From Flavobacterium sp. MFBS3-15 (GTDB taxonomy: Bacteria; Bacteroidota; Bacteroidia; Flavobacteriales; Flavobacteriaceae), in assembly GCF_026107645.2 (NCBI RefSeq), contig NZ_JAPCHV010000015.1, positions 1 to 64,000 on the forward strand: a DNA stretch of 64,000 nt, given 5' to 3'. The translations under genes and the position numbers were made by a program. A model generated the notes under the pieces. That model saw only the letters and a program-made list of their open reading frames with translations, was not told the DNA's origin and did not search any database. Below, one piece after another: positions 51,084 to 61,665 of this stretch. Within the stretch, counting starts at the first letter, position 1; every line of letters starts with the position of its first letter.

Positions 51084-53855
51084 CTAAACCTTCTCCACAA
51101 AATCAATTTCCTGATCTAAAATTTCATTAATCAACCCGACCAACTGCGTTTTGAATTCCTCCAGCAGCTCACTATCCACCACATCCCTTTCCGGCGCCGA
51201 CCTGTCATAACCGTCTTTGAATCCAAAGCTCATGAAACCGTTTTTCATATTTTTAAACGATATGATGCCTGCTTCGGTTTCGAGCCCGCCTGCAAGCTCT
51301 TCGTACATAAAAACGTATGTGAGCAACTGGATAACCTTTTCATTCTTTATATCTCCTGTGAGGCCTTCCCAGGCTTTTAGTGTAAGGTCACGCTTCTCTA
51401 CTTTGCCCGTTTTATAATCCACAATGCGCAGCCTGCCGTTGCGCTGTTCTATACGGTCAATGTTACCGGAAATAAGGACAGGATAAGGCAGCCGGTCATC
51501 GTTCAGCCAGCGTTCGTATCGATGTTCCAATGCCAATACCTTTACAGCATCGCCATTGATTAATCCGTTCTTTTCCTGCTTCAGGAAATTGTGCACGTTG
51601 CGCTTGGCCACCTCAAAAGCCAGCAGGTTGCGCCCCTTGCGTATCTCACCTTCCTTATACACTTTCCTGAACTGCACCATCACCTCATCATCGGCAAGGG
51701 CTGCCATGTTATCTACATCATTTACCGAAAGGAATTTATTGAGGTAAGGCTTGTACAATTCTTCCAAAGCCCCATGGATAATGGTGCCCAGGGTATTCAG
51801 GGCAATGCTCTCCTCTACTTCTTCCGTTTCGCGGATGCGCAGTATTCGTTGGTAGTAGAACTGTATCGGGTTGCGGATATACCCGGTCAGCGCAGATGGC
51901 GAAAAGCCTTTGTCCGTGGCTATTTCTTTTAGCCTGTCCATTACCTTTTGGGTCTTGGGCACCGTCATGGGCGTGTAGGCCTTATCGGGCAGGTAAGCGT
52001 TATAGATTACGCTCTCAAGGTTGTGCGCAGGCTGCTTCTCTATTTCGAGCTGGGTCAGGAAACGGCTGCGCTCACCGGCATCAAGCCCCTCGCTTTCGGT
52101 ATTGTAAAGCAGGTAAATGTTCTTGGCCCGCAGCAGCAGGTGGTAAAAGTGGTAGCTGTATATGGCATCCTTTTCCTTGTAGGTGGGCAGGCCCAACTCG
52201 CGCTTTACATCATAAGGAATAAAAGAATTCTGCACCTTGCCGGTTGGAAATTTGCCCTCATTGACCGATGTGATGATCACGTTGTCAAAATCGAGCACGC
52301 GGCTTTCCAGCACCCCCATGATCTGTAGTCCCGAAAGCGGCTCCCCCTCAAACGAAACCTCAGCCAGCTCTATAACCTGCTTGTATATGGAATGCAGCAC
52401 CGCAATGTTGTCCATCCCGGGGTGTGCCTCATAATAATTGATAAGCTTATTGATAACCTTGAAAATCGAGTAAAGAAACGCCTTAGTGATTTTATCCTCT
52501 TCTTCATCGGTGCCAAGGAACGATTTTATCATCAGCAAAAGCTGTGACAGCCTTTCCAGTATCTGCCCGGCATTGTTTTCCCACCGCTCAAAAAGCAAGC
52601 TGAAGAATGGTGTGTGCTCACCCTGTATCTCGAACAGTTTTGCAAGCGAAAAGAAAGTAAAGTTATTGCGGTTTATAATGTCGACAAGCTTGTCAGCGCC
52701 TACATACGGTTCGACCAACGGGTGCGTGAGTATGTCAAGCACTTCGCGGTAGTACAGCGTGTAACTCTTCTCGCTCCTGCCAAGGGAATTGGTGTGCAGC
52801 TTGAAGAGCTTTTGGATCAATATCTGTGCAGGGTTGTTGCGGCTGCTATAGCCCATAGTGATGTTCAGGCTGCCCACACTTGCAGGGAGGCTGTACAAAA
52901 CAGGTATCAACAAATTTTCCTCGCCTAATACCAAAGCCGTTTTGTCGAGGGTTTGGCCGCCGCGCTGTATCTGCTCGATGATTTCGCCCGCAATTTTGGC
53001 CTGCCCCACAGTTTTAGGCGTACCGATGATCTTTATGTTCTTGGATTGGCTGAATTCGTCCACGATCCACTCAAACGGATGTGTAGTGTACTGTTTCCAT
53101 TCCTTTTGGAAACGGCGAATAAATAGTCCTGCATCGTGATAAGGGTCATTAAGGAATGCATGATCGATATCCCAATATACCCTTGCCTGCTCTACAGAAA
53201 GCAGGTGCTGTATGATTTTTTCCTCTGCGGCATTCAACGCGTTGAACCCTGCAAACACCAACTGCTCCTTTTTGAACGCATTCGAAAAATGGTTGATATT
53301 GCCCACTGCCTCACGATAGATGAGCCCTTGGTAGCCCACACCCTTTTCGAGCAGATGCTTATACAGCGCATCGTAATACAAAGGGAGCTGTTTCCAAAAT
53401 TCCAGGTAGTTAGCGATCATCGTGGTGCGCTTGTTCACATCTACGGCCCAGTGTTCTATTTCCTGTATGTTCTCAAGATATGTTAACACATATTTGGGGT
53501 CTAGCAGGTAGCGGTCAATCTCATTGAAATCCTGAAGCAGGGTCTTAGCCCAGTTGGCATAGGTTTCAAAAGGCTGTTGCTTGTCTTTAGGGGTGAGTCC
53601 GAGGTAAATATTATAAAACTCAAAAAGCAGTTCTATGGCATCAATAGAGCGTATGCCTGCAACGTCCTGTATAAAATCTTCAATACTTACGATCTCAGGG
53701 GCAAAAATGGTTCCGTCCAATTTGCGCTTCAGGGCCTCGATAAGGAAAACCTTTGCCCTTTTATTGGGCAAGACAATAACAATATTAGATAGCGAACCGC
53801 CGTAATTGGCTGTGAGTTCGGTGCTGAGCTTATCAAGAAAGGTTGCATCTGCCAT
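51084..53855 (-). CDS. AddB-like PD-(D/E)XK nuclease subunit
   Basis: The 923-residue protein has an AddB-like, helicase-related N-terminal region without a Walker A motif (IVIVLPNKRAKVFLIEALKR) and a C-terminal PD-(D/E)XK nuclease with ISGNIDRIEQRNGRL and IVDYKTGK. No cysteine occurs in the entire protein, so the iron-sulfur cluster of Bacillus AddB is absent (at the usual Cys position GYIRNPIQFYY has Asn). It probably pairs with the AddA-like protein at 56682 in end resection. The two genes are separated by OmpA and Kbl. Confidence 0.8.
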   Translation of the reverse strand: MADATFLDKLSTELTANYGGSLSNIVIVLPNKRAKVFLIEALKRKLDGTIFAPEIVSIEDFIQDVAGIRSIDAIELLFEFYNIYLGLTPKDKQQPFETYANWAKTLLQDFNEIDRYLLDPKYVLTYLENIQEIEHWAVDVNKRTTMIANYLEFWKQLPLYYDALYKHLLEKGVGYQGLIYREAVGNINHFSNAFKKEQLVFAGFNALNAAEEKIIQHLLSVEQARVYWDIDHAFLNDPYHDAGLFIRRFQKEWKQYTTHPFEWIVDEFSQSKNIKIIGTPKTVGQAKIAGEIIEQIQRGGQTLDKTALVLGEENLLIPVLYSLPASVGSLNITMGYSSRNNPAQILIQKLFKLHTNSLGRSEKSYTLYYREVLDILTHPLVEPYVGADKLVDIINRNNFTFFSLAKLFEIQGEHTPFFSLLFERWENNAGQILERLSQLLLMIKSFLGTDEEEDKITKAFLYSIFKVINKLINYYEAHPGMDNIAVLHSIYKQVIELAEVSFEGEPLSGLQIMGVLESRVLDFDNVIITSVNEGKFPTGKVQNSFIPYDVKRELGLPTYKEKDAIYSYHFYHLLLRAKNIYLLYNTESEGLDAGERSRFLTQLEIEKQPAHNLESVIYNAYLPDKAYTPMTVPKTQKVMDRLKEIATDKGFSPSALTGYIRNPIQFYYQRILRIRETEEVEESIALNTLGTIIHGALEELYKPYLNKFLSVNDVDNMAALADDEVMVQFRKVYKEGEIRKGRNLLAFEVAKRNVHNFLKQEKNGLINGDAVKVLALEHRYERWLNDDRLPYPVLISGNIDRIEQRNGRLRIVDYKTGKVEKRDLTLKAWEGLTGDIKNEKVIQLLTYVFMYEELAGGLETEAGIISFKNMKNGFMSFGFKDGYDRSAPERDVVDSELLEEFKTQLVGLINEILDQEIDFVEKV

Positions 53856-53860
53856 GCTAT

Positions 53861-53894
53861 AAAAATAAAAAAACGTCCCGATAGTATCGGGACG
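53861..53894 (-). terminator. Intrinsic terminator of the OmpA gene
   Basis: CGTCCCGATA/TATCGGGACG (10-bp arms, one-base centre, 53874-53894) is followed on the minus strand by TTTTTTTATTTTTA. It lies directly upstream of the AddB-like gene, at the end of the OmpA transcript. Confidence 0.75.
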
Positions 53895-53921
53895 CCTTTC
53901 ATTTATTTTGGTTATATAAAC

Positions 53922-55307
53922 TTATTCTTTGATAAGCTTTATTTCAACCCTCCTGTTTTGGGCTTTGCCCGCAGCAGTTTTGTTAGTTGCAATTGGCTTA
54001 GTTTCGCCATAACCTGTAGACATTAGCCTGTCTGAAGCGATACCGCCTTCGATAAGGAAGTTCCTTACAGCAGCAGCCCTGTTTTCAGAAAGCGTTTGGT
54101 TAAGTGCGTTGCTGCCATCGCTGTCAGTGTGCCCTTCTACGCTGAATTTAGCTTGTGGATACTCTTTGAAGATAGCAAGCATAGAGTTAAGAACCGGCAT
54201 AGTTTCTTCTTTGAAAGTAGCTTTACCACTGTTGAACAGGATAGTCCTTGCAAATTCGTTCAGACGCTTGATTACTTCTTCAGTAACTTCAGGACAACCA
54301 CGGTTTGCAGCAGTACCTTTCACGTTAGGACATAGATCATCTTTGTCAAGTACACCGTCGCCATCTGTATCTGGCCATGGGCATCCGCCATTTTCTTTAG
54401 GACCGGCAACTTCAGGACATTTGTCATCTTTATCGGCAATGCCATCGCTATCGCCATCAGGACATCCCTGGAATTGAGACAGACCTGCTACATCCGGACA
54501 AGCGTCATCTTTGTCAGCTATACCGTCACCATCGCGGTCAGGACATCCCTGGAATTCAGGAAGGCCGGCTTCTTGCGGACAAGCATCGTCTTTATCAGGA
54601 ATACCATCGCCATCAGTATCAGGACATCCCTGGAATTTCTCAAGGCCTGGTTCTTCCGGACAAGCATCGTCTTTATCATAAATACCGTCACCATCAGTAT
54701 CTTTACCGCCAAATTTGAAGGTAAGACCTGCAAAGTGCTGTATATGCCTTGGCACGTTAGCTTCAGCCTGGTCTTCAAACGTGTGCTTGTAAGTAGACTG
54801 TAGTGTAAGGGCAACGTTTTCTGAGAACCAGAAGTTAATACCAACACCACCGTTTACAGTACCATTACCCATGTCATCAATCCATGTGTAACCACCACCT
54901 ACGTGAACGAATGGATTAAACCAGCTTTTTTGCAGGAAACCATACTTGATCATACCGTCAACACCATAATAAGTAAGGTTGTCAACGTCAGTCCTGATAT
55001 AGTCCTGCGTACCCGGGGTACGTGTAACTATCTTGTCGATTTTGTTTACAGATCCTGTAAGTCCAAATGAGAAGCCATCACCAACGTGCCTTGACACGTT
55101 AATGTAAGATATTGACGGAAGGATGTTCCAGTCATCAAATTGGAAATACTGGCTGAACTGGTCGCCGAATTCTGACGCAGCACCAAAGCGGGTATTTACC
55201 GCGTTGACACCGAATGAGATTGCCCAAGGGTTGTCTTCGTCCTGCGCCTGGGCATTAAGTCCCAGAACCATTAGTGCAGCGACAAATAGTTTGTTAAGAT
55301 GTCTCAT
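53922..55307 (-). CDS. OmpA family outer membrane protein
   Basis: The 461-residue protein has a signal peptide ([20 protein letters not shown]), a beta-barrel N-terminal half, four or so thrombospondin-type-3 calcium repeats ([19 protein letters not shown], residues about 210-330) and a C-terminal OmpA peptidoglycan-binding domain ([43 protein letters not shown]). It links the outer membrane to the cell wall. The gene ends with its own terminator. Confidence 0.93.
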   Translation of the reverse strand: MRHLNKLFVAALMVLGLNAQAQDEDNPWAISFGVNAVNTRFGAASEFGDQFSQYFQFDDWNILPSISYINVSRHVGDGFSFGLTGSVNKIDKIVTRTPGTQDYIRTDVDNLTYYGVDGMIKYGFLQKSWFNPFVHVGGGYTWIDDMGNGTVNGGVGINFWFSENVALTLQSTYKHTFEDQAEANVPRHIQHFAGLTFKFGGKDTDGDGIYDKDDACPEEPGLEKFQGCPDTDGDGIPDKDDACPQEAGLPEFQGCPDRDGDGIADKDDACPDVAGLSQFQGCPDGDSDGIADKDDKCPEVAGPKENGGCPWPDTDGDGVLDKDDLCPNVKGTAANRGCPEVTEEVIKRLNEFARTILFNSGKATFKEETMPVLNSMLAIFKEYPQAKFSVEGHTDSDGSNALNQTLSENRAAAVRNFLIEGGIASDRLMSTGYGETKPIATNKTAAGKAQNRRVEIKLIKE

Positions 55308-55416
55308 ACTTTTTTGTTTTAATTACGAAAGGTTATATGTGACAAAATTACAGTGTTAAAACAACACAGCAAAACGTTTTATTAATAATTATCCTACCTT
55401 TTTGCCCAAATTGTAG

Positions 55417-56610
55417 TTAAATCAGTGTTAAAGCTTTGCCAACTTCAGTAAATGCATTAATGGCCTTATCCAAATGTTCCTGCGTATGTGCTGCCGAAAG
55501 CTGTACCCTTATCCTCGCTTTGCCCTTGGGAACCACCGGAAAGAAAAATCCTATCACATAGATTCCCTTCTCCAATAGCGCATCAGCCATTTGCTGCGAA
55601 AGCTTAGCATCATACAGCATTACCGGAACTATGGCCGAATCGCCGTCAATGATATCGAAGCCTGCTTTTTTCATACCGTCCTTAAAATAGTTGGTATTCC
55701 ATTCCAGTTTATCGCGGAGGGCAGTGTCTTTTTTAAGAAGCTCGAACACTTTAATTGAAGCGCCCACGATTGAAGGCGCGAGTGAATTCGAGAAAAGATA
55801 TGGTCGGGAGCGCTGCCTTAGTATTTCAATGATTTCTTTTTTACCGGTTGTATAGCCGCCCATGGCACCTCCAAGCGCTTTGCCCAGTGTACCGGTTATG
55901 ATGTCTACCCTGCCCATAACCCTCTTAGCCTCCAGTGTACCTTTGCCCGTTTCGCCAATAAAGCCGGCTGCATGGCATTCATCCACCATAACAAGGGCAT
56001 CGTATTTATCGGCCAGGTCGCATATTTTGTCCAATGGGGCAACAAGGCCATCCATGGAGAATACACCATCGGTCACAATGATCTTGAAGCGCCTGCCTTC
56101 TGCATTGGCTTTTATCAGCTGCTCCTCCAGTTCCTGCATGTTGCTGTTCTCATAGCGATAGCGTGCGGCCTTGCACAGGCGAACCCCATCAATGATTGAT
56201 GCATGGTTCAGGCTGTCAGAAATGATTGCATCCTCTTCACCAAGCAAAGGCTCGAACACACCTCCATTAGCATCAAAAGCAGCCGCATATAAAATGGTAT
56301 CCTCTGTACCGTAAAAATCAGCAATCGCCTTTTCCAGGTTTTTATGGATATCCTGGGTACCGCAGATAAAGCGCACCGATGACATACCAAAGCCATGAGT
56401 GTCAAGTGCATCTTTTGCCGCCTGTATCACCTCCGGATGCGATGAGAGCCCCAGGTAGTTGTTCGCACAAAAGTTAAGCACTTTCTGGCCGTTGTCAAGT
56501 GTAATTTCCGCTCCTTGCGGCGACGCAATAATACGTTCTTTTTTATACAACCCGTTCTCCTTTATTGATTCGAGCTCGGCTGCTAAATGTTGTTTGATTT
56601 TTCCGTACAT
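55417..56610 (-). CDS. kbl: Glycine C-acetyltransferase (2-amino-3-ketobutyrate CoA ligase)
   Basis: The 397-residue PLP enzyme cleaves 2-amino-3-ketobutyrate to glycine and acetyl-CoA in threonine degradation. Features are [20 protein letters not shown], the PLP-Lys in [20 protein letters not shown] and [16 protein letters not shown]. The frame opens at 56643, but ATG 56610 ([13 protein letters not shown]) is the family start. A -7 box TATATTTG (minus strand, 56654-56661) lies 43 nt before the start. No threonine dehydrogenase gene is adjacent. Confidence 0.93.
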   Translation of the reverse strand: MYGKIKQHLAAELESIKENGLYKKERIIASPQGAEITLDNGQKVLNFCANNYLGLSSHPEVIQAAKDALDTHGFGMSSVRFICGTQDIHKNLEKAIADFYGTEDTILYAAAFDANGGVFEPLLGEEDAIISDSLNHASIIDGVRLCKAARYRYENSNMQELEEQLIKANAEGRRFKIIVTDGVFSMDGLVAPLDKICDLADKYDALVMVDECHAAGFIGETGKGTLEAKRVMGRVDIITGTLGKALGGAMGGYTTGKKEIIEILRQRSRPYLFSNSLAPSIVGASIKVFELLKKDTALRDKLEWNTNYFKDGMKKAGFDIIDGDSAIVPVMLYDAKLSQQMADALLEKGIYVIGFFFPVVPKGKARIRVQLSAAHTQEHLDKAINAFTEVGKALTLI

Positions 56611-56653
56611 TTTTAGTCTGTTGTTTATTAAACCTGCAAGCACAAGGTTATTG

Positions 56654-56661
56654 CAAATATA
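56654..56661 (-). promoter_or_regulatory. -7 box of kbl
   Basis: TATATTTG on the minus strand matches TAnnTTTG; the -33 element is not clear. Confidence 0.4.
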
Positions 56662-56681
56662 TTATAATTTACTATTTTCTA

Positions 56682-59600
56682 TTACGGAATTTCCATAATT
56701 GTGACCCCGTTTCCAATATAAACTAATGATTTTTTAACCACAATCAATCCCATTGCCTCAAGAGCTTTTTGGTAATCGGACAATTGCCTCTCATATTTTG
56801 GCAAATGTGTACCGGTTTTATAATCCAGGAGCCATGCTTTACCATCCTTTACCGCTACCCTGTCCGGTTTAATGGTAGCCAGGCCATTGGCAATAATGCT
56901 TTGCTCGCCAAATATGGCCATGCCTTCTGCAAAGAAATCTGCAAGTTGCGGGTGGCTAATGACTTCTTTAAGGATTGCCTCAACATCCTCCGATTGCGAA
57001 TGTACAATCAGGCCGTTCTCAATCGCCTTCATGATTGCAAGGGGGATATCATGGGCCGTTTTTACGAATGATAATATTTCGTGCATCACGTTACCAAACT
57101 CGATTGCCTTTAACTGCTTTGTCCCCCACATAAGCGATTCGCGTTGTGCTATCTTTACGGCACGCGGGTTAAACCGTTCCTTCACTACCTGAATGGTTTG
57201 CTGCGGCCTGTTGTGGCTTTCCCTGTCCGATAATTTTCCCGGATGGCCGAATTCATATTCCGCTTTTTGGTTTTCAAATAAGCCTTTTTCCATCAGGTAC
57301 CTTATAAAGTAAGACGACATATTGTTGGTCAGTTCTCCTTTTGCCGTAAAATTCCTGTTGGAAATGATATAAAGTTGCTCCTCCGCACGGGTGAGCGCCA
57401 CATATAATATGTTGATATTGTCAAGCAGTTCCTCCTGCGATTTCATAAAATACATTTCTGCCGCCTTTTCACCATATTCGGCGACGGCCCTGCTGCTGTC
57501 AATGAGCGCTTTTTGGAATTCAAAAGTTTCATCATCCAGTTCGAGCCACAACTTGTCGCGGCGGGAACGCGCATAATCTTCCTCGGCAAATGGAAAAATG
57601 ACCACGGGAAATTCCAGCCCTTTCGATTTATGTATTGTCATGATGCGAACTGCATCATTGCCTTCCGGCGAAGGGATGCTGAATTTGGAACCGTTATTGT
57701 CCCAGTATTCCAGAAAATCACCAATGCCTGATTGCGTGCGGATATCCCTTTCCAGTACCAGGTCGAGGAAATACTGCACATAGCTCTGGTTGCTCTTATC
57801 CTTGATAAACGCATCCACAATCGTTTCCACTGCTTCATACAGCGATCGCTTCCTGCAATTTTTAAAGGAGATATGTATATCATGCCTGCCAAGCCAAATT
57901 TGCAGCGCTTCCTCGTCAGGCTGCTCCATCCCCTCGGCGATGAAGTCGTGGACAGCCAGGCCATCGTTTTGTGTGCTTGCTGCAAAATACAGGAACTGCG
58001 CCTTCGCTTCAATGTTGGCATTGCTTTTCAGGTAACGCAGCAGGCTGATGATGAGCTTTACCTCTGTGGCATTTTCTATAAGAAGCGTTTCCGACGATAA
58101 TATCGGTATCGCATTTTCGGTAAGGTAATTGGCCAGTAATACACCGGGCTGCCTTTTCCTGGTGAGCAGCACGATATCTTTATATTGGAATCCTTTTTCG
58201 CGAAGGTTTTGGATGGTTGCCAGTGTGGCCTGAAGGTAAAGTTCCTCTTTGCTTACCTCATCTTCCAAATCGTCCTGCTGTATTTCGGGCAGGAAAGAGA
58301 TATTAACATAACCGCCTTTTTTTGTGTTATGTTCCTGCCTGCTTGTAGCATACATTGCCTTGTAATCTTCATTCTCAAATTCTTCCGAGAGGAAACCAAA
58401 AAACTCATTGTTGAAGTTTATTACTTCACTATAGCTGCGGTAATTGGTATCTAATGGTATTGTTTTTCTATCTGGATTAGAAAATGGGTTGTAACCATTA
58501 ACCAAATTTATAAATTGTTCTGCTTTGCCTCCACGCCAGCGGTAAATAGACTGCTTCGGATCTCCTACTATCATTAATGAACCCTTAACACCCTGAAGAT
58601 CTTCTGAAGCAAGAACATCTTTAATGAGTGGGATTAGATTATGCCACTGCATTTGAGAGGTATCCTGGAACTCATCAATAAAAAAGTGCCTGTACCTCTC
58701 ACCAAGCCTTTCATAAATGAATGGCGCGGGCTGGCTTTGTATCTCTTTATGGATGATGGCGTTGAACTCCGATATTGAAAGGACGTTCTGTTCCTTCTGG
58801 ATGCGCTCCAGCTCCTGCCCGATAGAGTTGAGCAGCGAGAGCGGTGTGATGTTCTTTAAAAAAGCATGGTAAAAATTGCGTTTCTCATAGTTCTTATAAG
58901 CGTTTGCCAAAAGCGCCAGCAGCCGGGGCAACAGCGCCTCTATTGCATCACGGTCTTTTGCAGATTTGTTTATCTGTACATCTTCGGGGGAGTGGAATTT
59001 TTTATGCGAACTGCTCAAAGTCCCTTCTTTAATGTACCCAATGTGGTTAGGGAATGTACCGCGGGAAAACGATGCCGGGTCAATACCGCTGACTTCGAGG
59101 AGTTCGCCCAGTTCCGTACCTATGTTTTTACATTCCAGTTCCAGAGATGCAATGGTTTGCCTGAGCTTTTCGCGGATAAAAATAAACTCTTCTATCGACT
59201 TGTCCTTAAATTGGTGCAGCTCATTGCGATTGTTCTCATCAATAAGCAATTTGCCGGTATCGAACAGTTCACGGGTAACGTCCCAGCTCTTGTCGTTGTC
59301 TGTTTTATCCAATGAAAAATCAACAAGCAGCGAGGTAAGCACATCGTTCTCGCCTGCCTTGGCTATGATGGCATCAACCGCCTCCTGCAGCAGCATATCT
59401 GTTTCGAGCGATACGTCAAATGACAACGGCAGGTTCAGGTCATGGGCAAACGCCCGGATCACTTTGTGCGTAAAACGGTCGATGGTAGATATATCAAACG
59501 ATGCGTAGTTGTGTATGATGTTTTTAATGATGGAGCGCGCTTTGTCATGGATGGTGGCAATCGATAGTGAAGTTTCTGCAGACAGCGCTTTCATGAGCTC

Positions 59601-59825
59601 GTAAGCCCCAACAGGAGGCTCCTCCTTTGCAAAATCAGAAAGGTTCTGGATAATGCGGCCTTTCATCTCCTCTACAGCCTTGTTCGTAAAAGTTATAGCT
59701 AATATTTTGCGATAGGCATCATCAGCAGGCGCCTGCAGCAATATGCGCAGGTATTCTTTGACGAGCATGTAAGTTTTGCCCGAGCCCGCCGAGGCATTAT
59801 ATATGGAAAAAGCCGTTTGAGCCAC
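56682..59825 (-). CDS. AddA-like UvrD-type helicase-nuclease
   Basis: The 1047-residue protein has Walker A (YNASAGSGKTYMLVKEY), UvrD motifs (ILAITFTNKAVEEMK, FIDEFQDTSQMQWHN, GDPKQSIYRWRGG, MTIHKSKGLEFPVVIF) and a C-terminal PD-(D/E)XK nuclease region (GKAWLLDYKTG). It is the helicase-nuclease half of an AddAB-like complex that processes DNA double-strand ends. Its likely partner, the AddB-like gene at 51084, is in the same direction but 2.8 kb away. Confidence 0.88.
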   Translation of the reverse strand: MAQTAFSIYNASAGSGKTYMLVKEYLRILLQAPADDAYRKILAITFTNKAVEEMKGRIIQNLSDFAKEEPPVGAYELMKALSAETSLSIATIHDKARSIIKNIIHNYASFDISTIDRFTHKVIRAFAHDLNLPLSFDVSLETDMLLQEAVDAIIAKAGENDVLTSLLVDFSLDKTDNDKSWDVTRELFDTGKLLIDENNRNELHQFKDKSIEEFIFIREKLRQTIASLELECKNIGTELGELLEVSGIDPASFSRGTFPNHIGYIKEGTLSSSHKKFHSPEDVQINKSAKDRDAIEALLPRLLALLANAYKNYEKRNFYHAFLKNITPLSLLNSIGQELERIQKEQNVLSISEFNAIIHKEIQSQPAPFIYERLGERYRHFFIDEFQDTSQMQWHNLIPLIKDVLASEDLQGVKGSLMIVGDPKQSIYRWRGGKAEQFINLVNGYNPFSNPDRKTIPLDTNYRSYSEVINFNNEFFGFLSEEFENEDYKAMYATSRQEHNTKKGGYVNISFLPEIQQDDLEDEVSKEELYLQATLATIQNLREKGFQYKDIVLLTRKRQPGVLLANYLTENAIPILSSETLLIENATEVKLIISLLRYLKSNANIEAKAQFLYFAASTQNDGLAVHDFIAEGMEQPDEEALQIWLGRHDIHISFKNCRKRSLYEAVETIVDAFIKDKSNQSYVQYFLDLVLERDIRTQSGIGDFLEYWDNNGSKFSIPSPEGNDAVRIMTIHKSKGLEFPVVIFPFAEEDYARSRRDKLWLELDDETFEFQKALIDSSRAVAEYGEKAAEMYFMKSQEELLDNINILYVALTRAEEQLYIISNRNFTAKGELTNNMSSYFIRYLMEKGLFENQKAEYEFGHPGKLSDRESHNRPQQTIQVVKERFNPRAVKIAQRESLMWGTKQLKAIEFGNVMHEILSFVKTAHDIPLAIMKAIENGLIVHSQSEDVEAILKEVISHPQLADFFAEGMAIFGEQSIIANGLATIKPDRVAVKDGKAWLLDYKTGTHLPKYERQLSDYQKALEAMGLIVVKKSLVYIGNGVTIMEIP

Positions 59826-59876
59826 TTAAAATGAAGTGTTTATCATTACATTAACTAAATTATCACAAATTCTTAT

Positions 59877-59906
59877 TTTGTGAGAAGCTATAAATCTGTA
59901 AATTTG
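59877..59906 (+). promoter_or_regulatory. Promoter of sodA
   Basis: TTTG (59877-59880), an 18-nt spacer and TAAATTTG (59899-59906) give a good Bacteroidetes promoter 39 nt before the sod start codon. Confidence 0.65.
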
Positions 59907-59945
59907 GATTTAAAATTAGTACTAATCTTTTAAATATACCATCTT

Positions 59946-60554
59946 ATGGCATTTGAATTACCTAAACTTCCCTACGCATACGATGCCCTGGAGCCGCACA
60001 TAGATGCCCGCACCATGGAAATTCACCATACAAAGCACCACAATGCTTATACTACTAACCTGAATGCCGCCATCGAAGGTACCGACCTTTCCGGCAAAAC
60101 CATCGAGAACATCCTTATCAATCTTGATATGTCGAATAAGCCCGTAAGGAATAACGGCGGCGGGTTCTATAACCACAACCTGTTCTGGACGATACTTTCT
60201 CCGAAAGGCGGTGGGGAGCCAACTGGCGAGCTGGAGGAAGCGATCGACAAAGCGTTCGGTTCGTTTGAAGAATTCAAGGCAAAATTCGCGAAGGCGGCAG
60301 CTACGCAGTTTGGATCCGGATGGGCATGGCTTTGCGTACACAAAGGCGGCAAGCTGGACATTTGTGCAACACCTAACCAGGATAACCCACTGATGCCGGA
60401 AGTTGGCTGTGGCGGGACACCTATACTTGGCCTTGACGTATGGGAGCATGCTTACTACCTGAATTACCAAAACAGGAGGCCTGATTATATCGAGGCTTTC
60501 TTTAATGTGGTAAACTGGGAAGAAGTAGCAAGGCGATTTGCCATAGAAAAATAG
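59946..60554 (+). CDS. sodA: Superoxide dismutase, Fe/Mn family
   Basis: The 202-residue protein disproportionates superoxide. The metal ligands are visible in [12 protein letters not shown] (His), [11 protein letters not shown] (His), and [12 protein letters not shown] (Asp and His). Metal (Fe or Mn, perhaps cambialistic) cannot be decided reliably from sequence by eye. A perfect terminator follows at 60573 and a promoter precedes. Confidence 0.95.
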   Translation: MAFELPKLPYAYDALEPHIDARTMEIHHTKHHNAYTTNLNAAIEGTDLSGKTIENILINLDMSNKPVRNNGGGFYNHNLFWTILSPKGGGEPTGELEEAIDKAFGSFEEFKAKFAKAAATQFGSGWAWLCVHKGGKLDICATPNQDNPLMPEVGCGGTPILGLDVWEHAYYLNYQNRRPDYIEAFFNVVNWEEVARRFAIEK

Positions 60555-60572
60555 TCTTTTAATTTATATATC

Positions 60573-60602
60573 AAAACGGGTTCCGGAAGGTACCCGTTTT
60601 TT
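60573..60602 (+). terminator. Intrinsic terminator of sodA
   Basis: AACGGGT (60575-60581) and ACCCGTT (60592-60598) form the stem, followed by a T-run. It lies just before the next gene. Confidence 0.75.
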
Positions 60603-60613
60603 ATTTATCAATC

Positions 60614-61441
60614 ATGGCAAAAGAAACAGCGATACTTTTTAAGGACCAGGCGTATTTTACACCTGTAAATATTATCAGGTGGATGAAATTTTATATTTTG
60701 TCAGAGGAAGCTTTTACCAAAGTCTTCCCCGAAGCATCTGCGGAAATTTCCAGTTATTTTTTCTGGGATCAACATCTGGGATACGGTGGACTGGCAGGGG
60801 ACAGTTTCAATCTGGATCATTTTCTTGATAACAGCAATATTGATAGGTTCTCCATGATCGTTGCTGCTCTACTGGACAGCTATTCAATGTCAAAAGAAGA
60901 AATCCGTGCTAAAGTGATAGCCAGTGAAAAACTGAAGGAATTTGAAAGGATAAAGGTAGCACGCTTTTTAGCCGTCAACATTGACTTTGATGAAGCTTTT
61001 GGCGTAAAAGAACATTTTGAAATTCTGCAGCGCGCCCTTCAAAAGAGGACTTTTTATGAACTTTCGCATACCCCTATTGAGGATCTTGAAGGCGAATGGA
61101 CATCTACATATGAGACGGGTGCTTTGGATTATAACTACAATATGACCGATTTTATGGCTCTGGGAAAGCAGGTAAAGCTGGTGATATCCAAACATGACCA
61201 GCGATTTTATATATCTACGTGGCTGGTGAAGGTGTATGACTATACTTCGCGCGAGGAGAGGGATCTCGCAGTGCGCCAAACCTACGTGACTTTTCGGAAC
61301 GGGTATCTCCATCATCATTATGACACAGAGGGTGGATTTTATTTTTCTCACCGCAGTCCGGTATTCGATTATAAAGTTGAGACGTTCCAAACGCAGTTTG
61401 GCGATGTAGGATTTACATTCCGGCGAACCTTACAGGGATAA
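60614..61441 (+). CDS. Hypothetical protein, 275 aa
   Basis: I do not recognise a family. The protein is soluble, without signal peptide or membrane segment. Notable blocks are MKFYILSEEAFTKVFPEASA, SYFFWDQHLGYGGLAGDSF and DFMALGKQVKLVISKHDQRF. It is transcribed after the sodA terminator and ends before a terminator at 61461, so it is a separate unit. Function unknown. Confidence 0.6.
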   Translation: MAKETAILFKDQAYFTPVNIIRWMKFYILSEEAFTKVFPEASAEISSYFFWDQHLGYGGLAGDSFNLDHFLDNSNIDRFSMIVAALLDSYSMSKEEIRAKVIASEKLKEFERIKVARFLAVNIDFDEAFGVKEHFEILQRALQKRTFYELSHTPIEDLEGEWTSTYETGALDYNYNMTDFMALGKQVKLVISKHDQRFYISTWLVKVYDYTSREERDLAVRQTYVTFRNGYLHHHYDTEGGFYFSHRSPVFDYKVETFQTQFGDVGFTFRRTLQG

Positions 61442-61452
61442 AAGGGCACGGC

Positions 61453-61538
61453 TTAAAATAAAAAAGGGAAAACGATCTGTTTTCCCTTTTTTTGCCCCCA
61501 AAAATACCGTAAAATTAAATTTACTAATGCTATTTTCT
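61453..61538. repeat. First copy of an 86-nt direct repeat containing a terminator hairpin
   Basis: Positions 61453-61538 and 61666-61751 differ at one base (C vs T within the hairpin loop). Each copy carries the stem AAAAAGGGAAAAC/GTTTTCCC with T-run (61461-61493 and 61674-61706) followed by GCCCCCAAAAATACCG. The 213-nt period places the second copy between the 275-aa gene and the PurF-like gene. Confidence 0.8.
61461..61493 (+). terminator. Intrinsic terminator of the 275-aa gene
   Basis: A 13-bp stem (AAAAAGGGAAAAC/GTTTTCCCTTTTT, 5-nt loop) ends in a run of seven T residues, 20 nt after the stop codon. Confidence 0.8.
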
Positions 61539-61665
61539 ACAGCAAACATACCACAGTTTATTGTTTCCGCAAAACAAATCAGACAAAGTGCAATTAAAAT
61601 CGATGAAATGCACGCAGATTGTTTTTCGATATATAGATTCAAAGATCGACATGCCGAATAACTTT

